From assembly GCA_004352715.1 (NCBI GenBank), contig SCFE01000098.1:973436-1037435 (forward strand): a DNA stretch of 64,000 nt. The letters are read 5' to 3'. The notes under the pieces are model-generated. The model was not told the DNA's origin, ran no database searches, and saw only the letters and a program-made list of their open reading frames with translations. Origin of the DNA: Hofstenia miamia. Lineage: Eukaryota > Xenacoelomorpha > Acoela. The stretch's first letter is position 1. Each line of letters starts with the position of its first letter. Positions 13,201 through 25,200 of this stretch are shown one piece after another. Made by a program: the position numbers and the translations under genes.

Positions 13201-16200
13201 TTCGCCATATAGTCGTACTAAGGTTTGTGATTAACTAATATTAACTTTAAACTTGAGAACAACTTAAGAAGTTCAGAAAATTTCACTGTTAATTTCGTAT
13301 TTTTTTATAAAATATAGTTCGATCTTGAATTTTGGATTTATTTAGTAGTCTAGGTTCTGAAGCACCCTTCTCGGTTAATAACTACATTTATGGCATCATC
13401 AAATTCCCATTTCATTTTTATGAAAGTATAAAAGTGTTAAAAAGAAATTTGATTTTGAAATTCTTAAATTTCTGATCATTTTTTTATCGTATTTTAAATT
13501 TAAGAGTGTATTTAATTGCGACATGAAATTCCGAAATTGTAAGAATCTGTTCTATCGACAACGCGTCCAGGCATTCAGACACTCAGACAAATTGCCTCAC
13601 AAATCTTCGCAAATACTACAATTGGTTGTACTTGCGCCAAATTAATGCATGTGAATGTGAACCAATCATCCTATTTTAACTTGCCTCGAATTTTGGCTTA
13701 TTCTAAGCGAATGGTTAATTTTTAATGGGTAGTTTACACTCTTTATATTCATTGTAATGTAACATCAATTTTCGTGGAACAGTTAAAACGTTTAAAATTT
13801 TACTTTCAATTGCTTTTCTCATGGTTTGACCTTTAATAATTTGCCCATTAATGGACAGCGTTACATTTTGCACTTTTTAAGGTTATTATATACAAAAAAT
13901 TAGTGGTTCATGGGCTGTGCATTATTTCAATTTTAGGCATCCTAAATTTGAGTTTCGGATTTTTGCGAAATTTAGCTTGCAAACAATTAAGGACATTTAA
14001 AATTAATTAATTGGGTGTATTTCGTTATTCATCATAATAAAACGGGTCTTTACAAATTGCAGGTCCTCTTGTGAAGTTAAGACAGGCGACAATCGAATGG
14101 ATACCTCTTTGTTGTTTACAACCAAGCATGCCACACGTTGAAATTAATTATTGAAGTATTTTTGGGTAGGGCTGTGAGATGAGATGTAAAAACAGAATTT
14201 GCAAGTTTTGGGTAAATTTTGATTACTAATATCTCCCACCTTAATCCTACCGTTCCTGTGGAAACCGCTGTTACTGCTTGCGGACAGGACCGTCAAAGGT
14301 CCTTCAGAACGGCCAGAAGGTAACAAACGTTGATTAGGGTTGGCATTCAACTGGTTACCAAAAATTACTCACCAGTTACTAACCAGTTACTCACCACTTA
14401 GTAACCACTAGGCCTAAGCCCTAAGCCTACCCCCTCCTCGCAAGTCGCAAAATCATGTACATTGCCGTGAAATTCTTCGACCTGCAATGAAACTAAATGG
14501 GAAATTTGAGTGTAGCGACAGTGACATTGCAACCCTCTACTCCTCATCTTTTTAAAATCTATTTCGACTTTCGCTTGTGCTATCTTACTCATCAGTTACC
14601 AAAATTTTAGTAACCAATTATTCCACCAGATACTGGTGACTGCAAACCCTAACATTGGTACTTTTACTTCACAATGCAACTATTTAAAGACTTAATTCAA
14701 TTAAAATAAAAATAACGCGCATTAGTCTTCCAATACATTGTACCCTCCTACTTTTGAGTGTTTATAATAATTTGATTGAAATTGAGTTTTATATTTCTGT
14801 CGGATACTTCAATTAAATGCAGCACTGTTGAATTGGGCTATTCGTCTGTTCTCTATTGTTGCAATAAGACGTAAATGTGCAAATATGCTATTGTTTTCAA
14901 AATTGTCTGCATACAGTGGTTTACGAGTGCAGTGATTCATTATTTAATGTTCGGCACGCGACTCATATTTCCTTCCGTCTCGAGGGTTACGTAATTTGCA
15001 ACTCGCCTCCCACTAATTATTTATTAATTTCGCCTTAATATTGGCGGTGTTCCTAAATACACAATGAGTTTTTTATTTGCAAGTTCATCCTGTTTTGTTT
15101 ATGTACAATATATTCGAATTCATTTGTCTTATTCTCATTTCAATTTCACTGTTAACTATCATGAAGTACCTTGGTTGGCAAAATATTTTTTCAAAAGTCA
15201 TTGTAAACGTTTAAAACAATGCCTTTCTTTCGGGCAGCACCACTCTACGGTCCTAAAATTATGTAAAAACGCCTTCTGTAGCAAACATTAAATGATGAAC
15301 CGAAAAAAACAGTTCGTGGGCGCTTTTCTTGATTAAAATATAAATTTTAACGTCTTAGAAATTCATTGAAAGTTTAGTATAGATGAATTGAAGTAGTAAA
15401 AGACAGCATTATATCTAATACATAATCCACCTAATATATGTAAACATAGCTAGTACTTGTACACCGACCGAGACCGGTGGAAATTGGCCCTTTTATGAAA
15501 AGGCAAACTGTTTGCCGGATCTGCTTGAAAAGATACATCCGTTTCCAATGCTGCTAAAGCGTTATGTCATTAAACCTTTTTCACTTTACTTTATATTTCA
15601 TTTTAAAAAATACTTGTAAATTTTCGTAAACCAAAATCATAAACAGTCAACATTAACGGTTCTCCAAATTTCAACTTTGAACAGTATGGAGCAAGCACAA
15701 GTAATTCATAATTAATGTGGCCTAGAATAAAAGTTTAGCTTTTTAAAGATTTAAGACAGTTCGTCGCTCCGCCCATTATGTGTCGCTGTGTTCTGAATTT
15801 TTCTGTATTTTCAGTGGTTTTTCTGAATTGCTGTATGTGCAGCAGATTGATTAATCGTTACAGCCCTAGTAAAATGTTTTATTAAAATAAGTCACATTTT
15901 GTTATTCCCATGAAAATGACATGCATTCTGAGGTGAAATGTCTGAGTTGGACTTTGATTTAAAAGAATTCTCACAGTGCATTGCTTTTTCAAAGACATGA
16001 GTAGAAATCCATTTATTTCAATTATGTTGAACTTCTCGTCTGCTAACGGTTTATATCTTCTCAGGCTACATCAAACGATTGTGTTCATATATCTTCAATT
16101 TATAATTCTGTCACTATCCATTCATGCTTTATTTCTCAGCATCATGTTCAATAGGACAATAGACTCATATAGACCCGTTGCTTACGCCCGGTTTATAAAT

Positions 16201-19200
16201 ATATTTCTATTAGTGTGAGCAAGTTGCCAAACGTGTTACAATTTGCATTAATAGATCGAGTGCACTCATTGCCCTTTTAAGAGCAACAAAATTCAACACA
16301 CAATTTTATTGAATACATTTGCCAGATTTAATATTGAGCTAGTATAATGGGTGTATAAAAGCTACACCTACTGTACATTTTCTTTAAGAATTGTGTATAG
16401 AAAATCAGGATTTTTAAATTTCGGACTAAGAATGGCCTTTTTCTGGGCTTGGAGCTAAATTGTTTAAATGTAAAATGAGTCATTTGAAACTGAGTTAACG
16501 TGATGAGGTTACTATTAACATGGATAGCTTTTTTATTCAAACTTCAGAAGTTTACATTATTTTGGATAGAAAACGATCGAGTGTCAGTGTGATTCCTATA
16601 ATAAGCATTAGTATGTTGTCGTCAATCATATACCCTATTAATTGATTAAAATTTACTTTACCAAAAACTAAATGTTCAATGTTTATTATACAATGGTCAT
16701 GTTGTGTACACTATTTGATTTTATGCTTTTTAGTTTCTGGGAAATTAATAATGGCTCCTTCAAGCCTATTTTGACTATTAACACCGCCCAATATTTTGTT
16801 CCAGAGGAACTACCACCCACCGAAGACGAAGGAGAAGAAATTCATTTTAGAAAGGTAAAAATTATGCAATACTTACGCCATCTAGCGAATATTTTTTGTT
16901 ATGCAAAGCACTGTTTGAAATATTTTTAACGATGAGTTGTTTCTCAAAACGTCACCAGTGGATAAAATAATGTTTTATAATTTGTGATATACATTAATGA
17001 TTGTATTATATTCGACAGTTTTAAATAAAAATTCTCTTTGCAGCAACATGTTCATCGCTGGAAGTGAGGCGCAGATCAGTATTGATTGCAAAATATGTTC
17101 TCATTATATAGTATATAGACATATAATTGACGTCACCCATTTTAATGTTGAAATATACAGGATTTCTGTAACTGAAAGTATTATATTTGCTTGTGGTTTC
17201 AGGTTAAGCTTGAAATAATCAGATTCTCATTGCTATTCTTACGTATATTACTTAGGTCGGGGATTTTGATGCCTGCGTAGATGATCCACGCTACACCATC
17301 ACTAAAATTGCTTTTTCAACAGAGGGCTTATTAGTGGTTGCTGGTTGTGCCGGTCAGATTCTTTGTTTCGAAGTGGATGGTCACACTGACGAAATTAAGG
17401 TAATTACGAACGTTTACCAAATGTAGGAGATTGGTAATATATTTAGTGTAGGTGATATTTCAAAACAAACGAGTTAATATTAGTCAACACATTTATTTTA
17501 ACGAATCACTAGGAACACACAGCGAATTTTGTTAGACAGGGGATATCTCATAAATGATCGAGTTGAGTTACCAATATCGGACCAAAGATCTTCATAAATA
17601 CTTTAAATAGACCCTCAATATGCATATAACCACCTTAATTCCATGTTTTTCATGACATTTCTTATTTTAACTTTGAAAACCTGATACATGTCGCAATATG
17701 ATTTAAGCGAATTTGCAATTTTAAGGCTATTTTTAGGTATCCCCATTTTTTTGCGATAAACACATTTTATGAATTGTTTCAAATAATCATGCAAATAGTT
17801 GTATCGAATAAAATTTTAAGTGATAAAAATTTTTATTTTCAGTCAAGCATTCTAAGTTGTAATTTAGACGGTTGAAATGAAAATTGTTAACGACGCTGAT
17901 TTTAAATGGAAAGGTCATCATGCTCTTGATGTGAAGAAGGACGCTGCGGATTTCTCAAATGGTTTTAGTGTAAGATATTTAAACCGCTTTTCCATTTCTC
18001 AAACCTTTTTAGATTAACTGCATTGTGCAATGCGAGCCTCCTGCGCCCGTCACTGCTCTCGCAGTAAATGCGGAATGGAAGCTCTTGGCTAACGGAACCA
18101 CTCATGGTTTCGGTATCTTTGATATCAAGGAGGGCAAAGTTGTCTGTACTAAGGATACACTTGTAGCTAATGGTAAGAATACGCCCATTTCAAATAAATT
18201 GCTACTGATTTTTAGATGAAGCAGCTAGTGGAGAGAAAATGGGTAGAAAAAAATCGTTGAAAGATTCTATTCGCAATTCATTCCGCAGATTAAAGAAACC
18301 GAAAGATAAATCGGCGAAGGAGTCTCCTAAAGCAGCTGGTAATTGCGTATTTCTTTTCTTCAAATACACTGATATTGCCTAAATCTGTATATCAAACAGT
18401 TTAATTTAAATCCTTTACACTTCAAATATCTAAGCCATCGACGTTGCTGTAATTTATAAAATTTCATTTATTGCACTTTTTAGTAAATAATTGGGTCGAT
18501 ATTTCAAGGAAATTTTTGAAATTTGTTAAATTGCATGTCGTACATCTTAAATACGTTCACGGCTTGTCCTACTAATTTATATATTTGTGTAGCAATAGTT
18601 TTACAATAGATCATTTTATTTACACGTTAGAAATTTTTTATTATAAGTAAGTAAATGTTTATTAAATTAAAATTTATATTTTGGTTTATTTGAAATTTTT
18701 AGTTCAAGTACACCCATATGAATGTAGTCCACTTTTATTTCCATCTTTTTTTTTGTAAAAAATATATTGTTTAGAATTACAGTATATAACTTTATAAACG
18801 ACATCACTTCTATAACGACCAAAAATAAAATTTCCCGGCAAATCTCGTTATCTTCCCAATGTAATAATATTGCGTTATAGCTACCAAATTTGGATGGTCC
18901 TAAAAGAAAAACATTCTTTTATAATAGCATTTTGGCATTCCGAATGTTTAATTTTATTAATGTTTGTTTTTCAGGTTTTCCTACACCCCCACTGAACACT
19001 GCAGTTCCCTAAATTACTTCTCATAAATTGCACTTATATTTTGTGACATAAGTTGTTTGTCTTTGCCTGTTTTATAATGATCAACGAAATCAAAATTAAA
19101 AACATATGAAGTTTATAACGACCATTTTTATAATGACCATTTTAATAGCGACCCTGCCTGGTCGATATGAAGCAATTCTGCTGCATTTCATTCAGTTGCA

Positions 19201-22200
19201 ATATATGAACAATCAAACATATGGTCACAATTTTTCCTATGTGTCAAGTTTGCCTCATTTTGAACTCACACTATTTATACGTATCAATCGCACTATACAC
19301 AGGTGGCATGCCATTATTCGAATCTCAATAGAAACTTCTGTGTGGTGGAGTGATTTCATCGGGAAGTGTTTGGGATTTCACATTAATAACTTTGATATAT
19401 TATCTTTGAAAAATGTTATGTTTTCTTTTACGTGAATTTCTAATTATAACCAAGGCTGAATTATATAAAAAGTCTGTCTGTGCTAAATATGTTTTCGGTG
19501 TTTTCTACGGACATCACTTTATTGCAAGGGTGGTGGGCACGTAACTGCTGATTTATTCTCATACAATGGAAACCAAATAAGACTATTAGTAATGCAAATT
19601 TATCAATTGTATTGCATACAAAAAAGGGTTTAAATCATAAAGCGTTTTTTTCTTGTGATTTTTTCCAGTCTTGGTTATAATACTGAACGGTTTGGGGTTT
19701 ATTATCGATTTTCTTAGTTTCCATACTTCTACAGAGTAACATACTTTGTATGTTTTCTTTAGAAGCATTTTATTGTATAAATATGTGAATTTCTATAATT
19801 TTAAAGTTGAAACTGCGGAAACTGAAAAAGAGGGAGAGAATAAAACCGAGGAAGATAAGAATAAGGAAGAAGCTGCACCTGCTGAGGTCAACGGTGATGT
19901 AAAGGAAACAAAGGAGGAAGAACCAAAAGAAGAAACTCCCAAAACCGATGAAGAGAAGGTTCAAGAACAGAACAAAGGTTGGGTCGTAGAAGCGTGCTTG
20001 TATGCAATGCAACTAATGTCCATGTGCTTCTTTTAGTTAGACGTCGCATGTTTGCATGATCATGTCTTGTATCCAGTATTGTTGAATTTGATCAATTGCT
20101 TAAAATGTGAAATCATATTTCATGTCTGGCTTTTTGTTTGAAAGTTTTCCAAACGCCATTATCTTTATACTGTATAATAATAGTTATTTAAAGCCGTCAT
20201 TAACATCTTGATCTCTGCTAATTCTCATGGCAATCGATTTTCTCATATTAGCATGTTAGCATTAATTAACGGAATAATATCGGTTTCGTAAATTTGAAAT
20301 TTAATCGTGATGCTCGTTTAGAAGAAACAGCTGCCAGTCCCCAAGCTGAAACATCCACATCGGCTGTTGCATCAGATCTTGATGAGGGCAAAACACGTCT
20401 AGTTGAAGCAAGAGATGAGGACAAAACGTTGGCTTCAACGGTTAGGTAAGAAAAGTTTTTCAGCCCTTTCATATTGGTTTAAAACGAAGATTTTCCAATT
20501 ATTTTGCCATTTTAGGTTAGGACTGTGTTTAAATTGACATGCTATTATTTTGTCGAAATCAGATAACAGTGTGTTTAGCGTCGAGCAATTCATTGTTTTA
20601 GGTGCGTCACTTTTGCCAACACATTCTTGCGGAGCTCAAAAGAGCACACGCCTTCACTGTGGGCAGGTACTCACGCTGGAACAGTTATTGCTTATATCAT
20701 TGATATGCCGGAGAAAAGAGAAGACATTGCAGCTAGCATTGGTGCGTTAAATATAAGTCTTGATAATTAAAATAATTTTCTTATTTAGCCAAGGAAATAC
20801 GATTGCATCACCATGCCCCAGTTGTGGCCATGTACGTTCTTGATCACAGTGGTTTACCTCTTCCAGAAACACTGAGTGGCAAATCACAGGGTGAACCTGA
20901 TATGACCGGTCATCACGAACTCTTGGTTTGTTCAGAAGAACAAATAAAGGTATTTTGCTTTATTTCAAAGCTTCATAGTTGTTTACTGACCTCAATTAAC
21001 AGACTTATAAATAAATAACTTTTACTTCAAACAGCTACGATTTTTTGATGCTGGAATGTATTCTATTGTACTTTGGATTCGAATTTACATAATGCAATTA
21101 ACTTTTGTTGTCAAGTACTTCTAGAATTTTTTTCTAATAATTGCGAGTCGGCAATCTATTACAAAAACTTATAGATGTATGCAAATCTAAATCTGCAAAT
21201 TATCGTCTAGTGTAGATTGGTAAAAAATATTATGTGGACAAGCCAGTCACCTGACCTTTGTGTAAATTTAACATCCATTTTTGAAGGTTTTATCAATCAC
21301 ACAATTCAAAGTAACCTCAAAATATTTTTGAAGTTTTACCTATATAAATCCACTTTTAAATTGTTTCTCAGCACTTGAGTGTTTTACTCATTATTTAGAT
21401 GTTCTCGCTTCCCAATTTGAAGGGTAAATACAAAGAAAAACTAACAGCGCATGAAGGTATCAAAGTTCGCAAAACAAACTGCATTCGCGTTGTGCAAGGT
21501 ATCAACTTCTTGCTCTTAAACATTTAATATTTTGCAGTCTTATTAATTTGCTGTTTTCAACTTTCAGTTTTTGCACACGTGGGTGCAGATTCATTTTAAA
21601 AATTGATATCTATAATTACTCGTTTATACTTGCAACGTAATCTGTTATAAATCTCATACGAAAATATTAATTTAAGATGAAAACGAATTTCAACTTCTCG
21701 CTTGTCTATCCAATCTCGGAGGAGTTCATGTTTATTCACTTCCTGGACTGTTTGCCCAACACTACGATAAGATTCTTGATCCCGAAAACAAGGTTGCCAT
21801 TAGCCAGTCTTTGCTTACTCATGACGGTGCTGGGTTGTACTTGAAGTCCAATCATGAATTTAGACGGTTAGTTGTTAACTTGAGTGAATTAGTGGCTTGA
21901 ATTGCAAGATTTTTTGTGTCAACTTTTTTGCTATTTTAGATTTTCTTACATAAAGTCTGCTCACAAATTTGTTAACTGTGAAATTGCTCTTCCGGAAGGT
22001 GTGCGTCCAGCTGCTCCCGAACCAGTCGTAGAAGAGCCTAAGGAAGAAGAAACTAAGGAAGAACCTGTTTCTGCAGAGAAGAAAGAAGAGAAGGCCGAAG
22101 AGACTAAGACTGAAGAAATTTCTGACAAGGAAAAAGTGTAAGAATATTTATTCCAGCATGTGTTGCTGTATGTCTTAATTTACGTGAGTATTTATTGCGC

Positions 22201-25200
22201 AATGGATTAAGGTGCCGTATAGTGCTTTAGCATACTCTATCACTTCCATTCGCTTTGAATGAGTTTCTGTAATTCACTAACTGAGAGTAAATCGCCACTC
22301 ACACTTTTCACTAATTCTGTTGTTATTTGTTTATGCACTAAAACTTCACTCTTTCTTCAAAAGAAGTGTTTAACGTGTGCGCTAACATTCAGAATAAGTC
22401 GCTTAAGCTTTTTAGTCCGCAATTCATCACTAAATACAAAAATTCTAACCTATTCAAACTTTATATTAACATGTGATCCAGCATTTCGATGTCCATTTTG
22501 CGCATTTATTTTTCACGCTCCTTTTTACATGCATGTTTTTCAGATTCCTTTTAGTTAGATCAAGCATGCACGAAGTATTTTGCATGCAATCGCGCGTGGA
22601 TTAACTTGCATGAAGCAAAATTTTGTAAGATTTAACTAGGAACATATATATATAAATATTTACATTGCATTTCAAAATGACCACATATTTTTCAATGTTT
22701 TCCAACATTTTTGCGAATTTTTAGGAAATTGTGATAAGTTCGTAATTAACCATTTTAATATTTTCCAAACTGCAAATCGACAATTCTGCTTTCTTAATAC
22801 AGATTTATTTCTTATAAATAACCCAAAGCCTTTAGTTATATCTATTAAAAATTTTTGAATACTACATATATAATCAAACATGCATAGTCGTTTTTAAAAA
22901 TCAATGGGATGATTTGATTACTTTAAATTCAAAAGCTTCATCATAGGGATTTCTTAACTACCACATCTGCTTGCACAATTAACTATTACTGAAAAATTTA
23001 CTCATTTGAAATGAGATCGCAGCGTTTACAACAAAACTAGTGGTCATTTTGTTTTAATAAAGATTAATATTTATATCGATTTTTAATAGACGAACGGTCA
23101 TGCTTCCAGTAGAAAACGAAGCTCAAATTGTTCTGAATGACACTGGTGGTGCTGGTGGAATAGAGCAAGAATTATTGGATAAATTATCTGAATCAAATCC
23201 TGAAGTAACTGTGGTATCTACAACTGAGTACAGAGCTGTCGAGACTGTGACCACTATGAGTGTCGACGATGGAGATAAGGTGTATAAAGAAGTTACTCAT
23301 GTGCGCGAGACAACTGTATACGAAGATGATAAGTTAGCTGACGAATTCACTAAGAAACAAAAGGATTACTTTGTAGAGGAAAGTACAGGTCAAACTGAAG
23401 AAGACAAAGATGAAAAGGAGGAGAAGGAAGATACTGAAAAAGGCAAAGTAGTTACTGAAAGTACTGTTTTAAGTGAAGTTCACAAAGGAGAAGATGGTGA
23501 GATTGAAACTGTTTCACATTTAAAAGATCTCAGACAAGATACCTATCATGAAGATGAACCTCCTGTAGCCACTACACAACAATCTGAAGATGTTGTAGGT
23601 GAAGATGAAGTGACACATCATGTGCCTGAAACAGGTTCAACTGAAAATCTCATTAAGGCCGAACAAACTACAGAGATTGAATGTTCGCCTTCTCTTGATG
23701 CCTCAACAGATGAGATCAATCAAACTCCTGATCCAGATGTTAGTAAAACAAATTTTGCTGAAGTGATCGATAATGTAGATGATATTAACTCTCCAGAAAT
23801 CACTACTGAAGTAGAAAAACACGAAAGTGTTCCAGTAGCATCAATTGATGAAGATGAAAAATCTGATCATGATTCGGATTCTGTTTTAGAAGATTCGACA
23901 ATAGAGAAACAACAAACAATTTCTGATATTGAAGATAATGAACCCGTTGAAGTTAAACAAGTAGCTGTTGTAGAAAGTGTGCCTGCTGTTGATAAAGATG
24001 AAGAGAATGCGCCTGCTGCGGAAAATGATGACGTTGCTAAAGAAAGTAGTGACGAAAAACCAGCAGAGGTAATTGACGAAAATAAAGAAAATGAACCACT
24101 TGTACATGATAATGAAGAACGAAAAGATGAACCATTTGTTGATGATAGTGAACAGCAAAAAGATGAACCTGTCGGCGTAGAACAAGTTCAAGATATTGAA
24201 TCAAAACCTTTAGACGAAACTAAAACCGAAGATACTCAAATAGACAATGCTGATATTGACAGCCCTGTTGAAACTAAGCCTGACCAACCAGAAACACATG
24301 ATGCATCTGAAGAAGCTGGTGAAGGAGATGCTCCCCAGCACCAAGATATAGATTCCCAAAAGTTATCAGAGACTTTACAACCAGAAAAAGCCGAAGAATC
24401 TTCGAAAGATGAGTTAGCAGCTAGTTTGGAATCAGATGAAACCCCATTTGAAAAAAGTGGCTCTACTGAACCTACCTCTGTCATTTCAGATTACGATGCA
24501 CCAGTCCAAAATGGTATCGAAAGCAGGTTAGTCATTTTTCGTAAATACTGCCACGCGCGATTTATGTTTTCCTCTAGAATATGTTTTTCATAGTAAATCG
24601 AATGAAATCTGCATGAGATTTGAAATGTTTTTGATTTGCTTACATTAGCTTTTTTAGAAATGAAGAAAATGCCGTTGTAAACGGTGATGCAAAATGTGAG
24701 TATTGCTTAAATATATCTTTAGTTCATAAGTGAATAGGTGCAAAGGGTTCGTGAAAACGTGATATGATTAAAACTTTTTTAATGAACACAATAAGCAATA
24801 GTAAAAAGCTGTTTCTCTTGGACATTTGTTTATCCAATATTTCTATACAAATAATAGGTTAGAGTAGAAATTCAGTATGAGTTTAGGAAACCTATAGTAT
24901 GCATCTTATTCTATATACACTACACGGGCATACGGGCTTTGAAATTAGCTTGAAAATCTTCGTTGTTCAAGAAATTTCATTCTTAAATCCATTTGTTTTT
25001 TTAACTATATCAGGCCTATTAATTAACAAGTATTTTCTATATCCGTATCTTATATTTTGTGAAACACTAACCTTCATGTAGATTTACAACAAAAATTACA
25101 ACATATCACATAAAATATCACACTAGCCAAATAAAAGTAACAGTCATTTTTAATATCAGAGATCCCATTCAGTGTCGCCGGTATTTTATTGATATGTACA

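Larger units (their letters stand above)
10141..16733 (+). other. llgl intron, 6.6 kb
   Basis: Non-coding. Contains an (AT)n tract, a 96-bp tandem duplication and two non-autonomous hAT elements (listed separately). At 12650-13080 it contains many copies of the word ttggaatt or its complement aattccaa. Nothing else recognisable. Confidence 0.7.

Noticed and set aside
16672-16929. An ATG-started 85-codon frame around llgl exon 6.
   Set aside because: Only 16734-16854 is exon. The frame runs into intron on both sides; splice sites and phase fix the real borders.
17842-17867. Alternative acceptor tttcag 26 bases before llgl exon 8.
   Set aside because: It would add 26 nt and break the frame. 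The acceptor ending at 17867 keeps the phase.
19106-19435. 109-codon frame in the intron between exons 10 and 11.
   Set aside because: It sits on the ATAACGACC repeat region, has no motif, and no splice sites connect it to llgl in phase.
24236-24484. Open minus-strand frame antisense to llgl exon 18 (also 23886-24191).
   Set aside because: Shadow of the acidic exon. Glu/Asp/Thr codons read backwards give Ser/Phe/Leu-rich open frames, and no independent signal exists.
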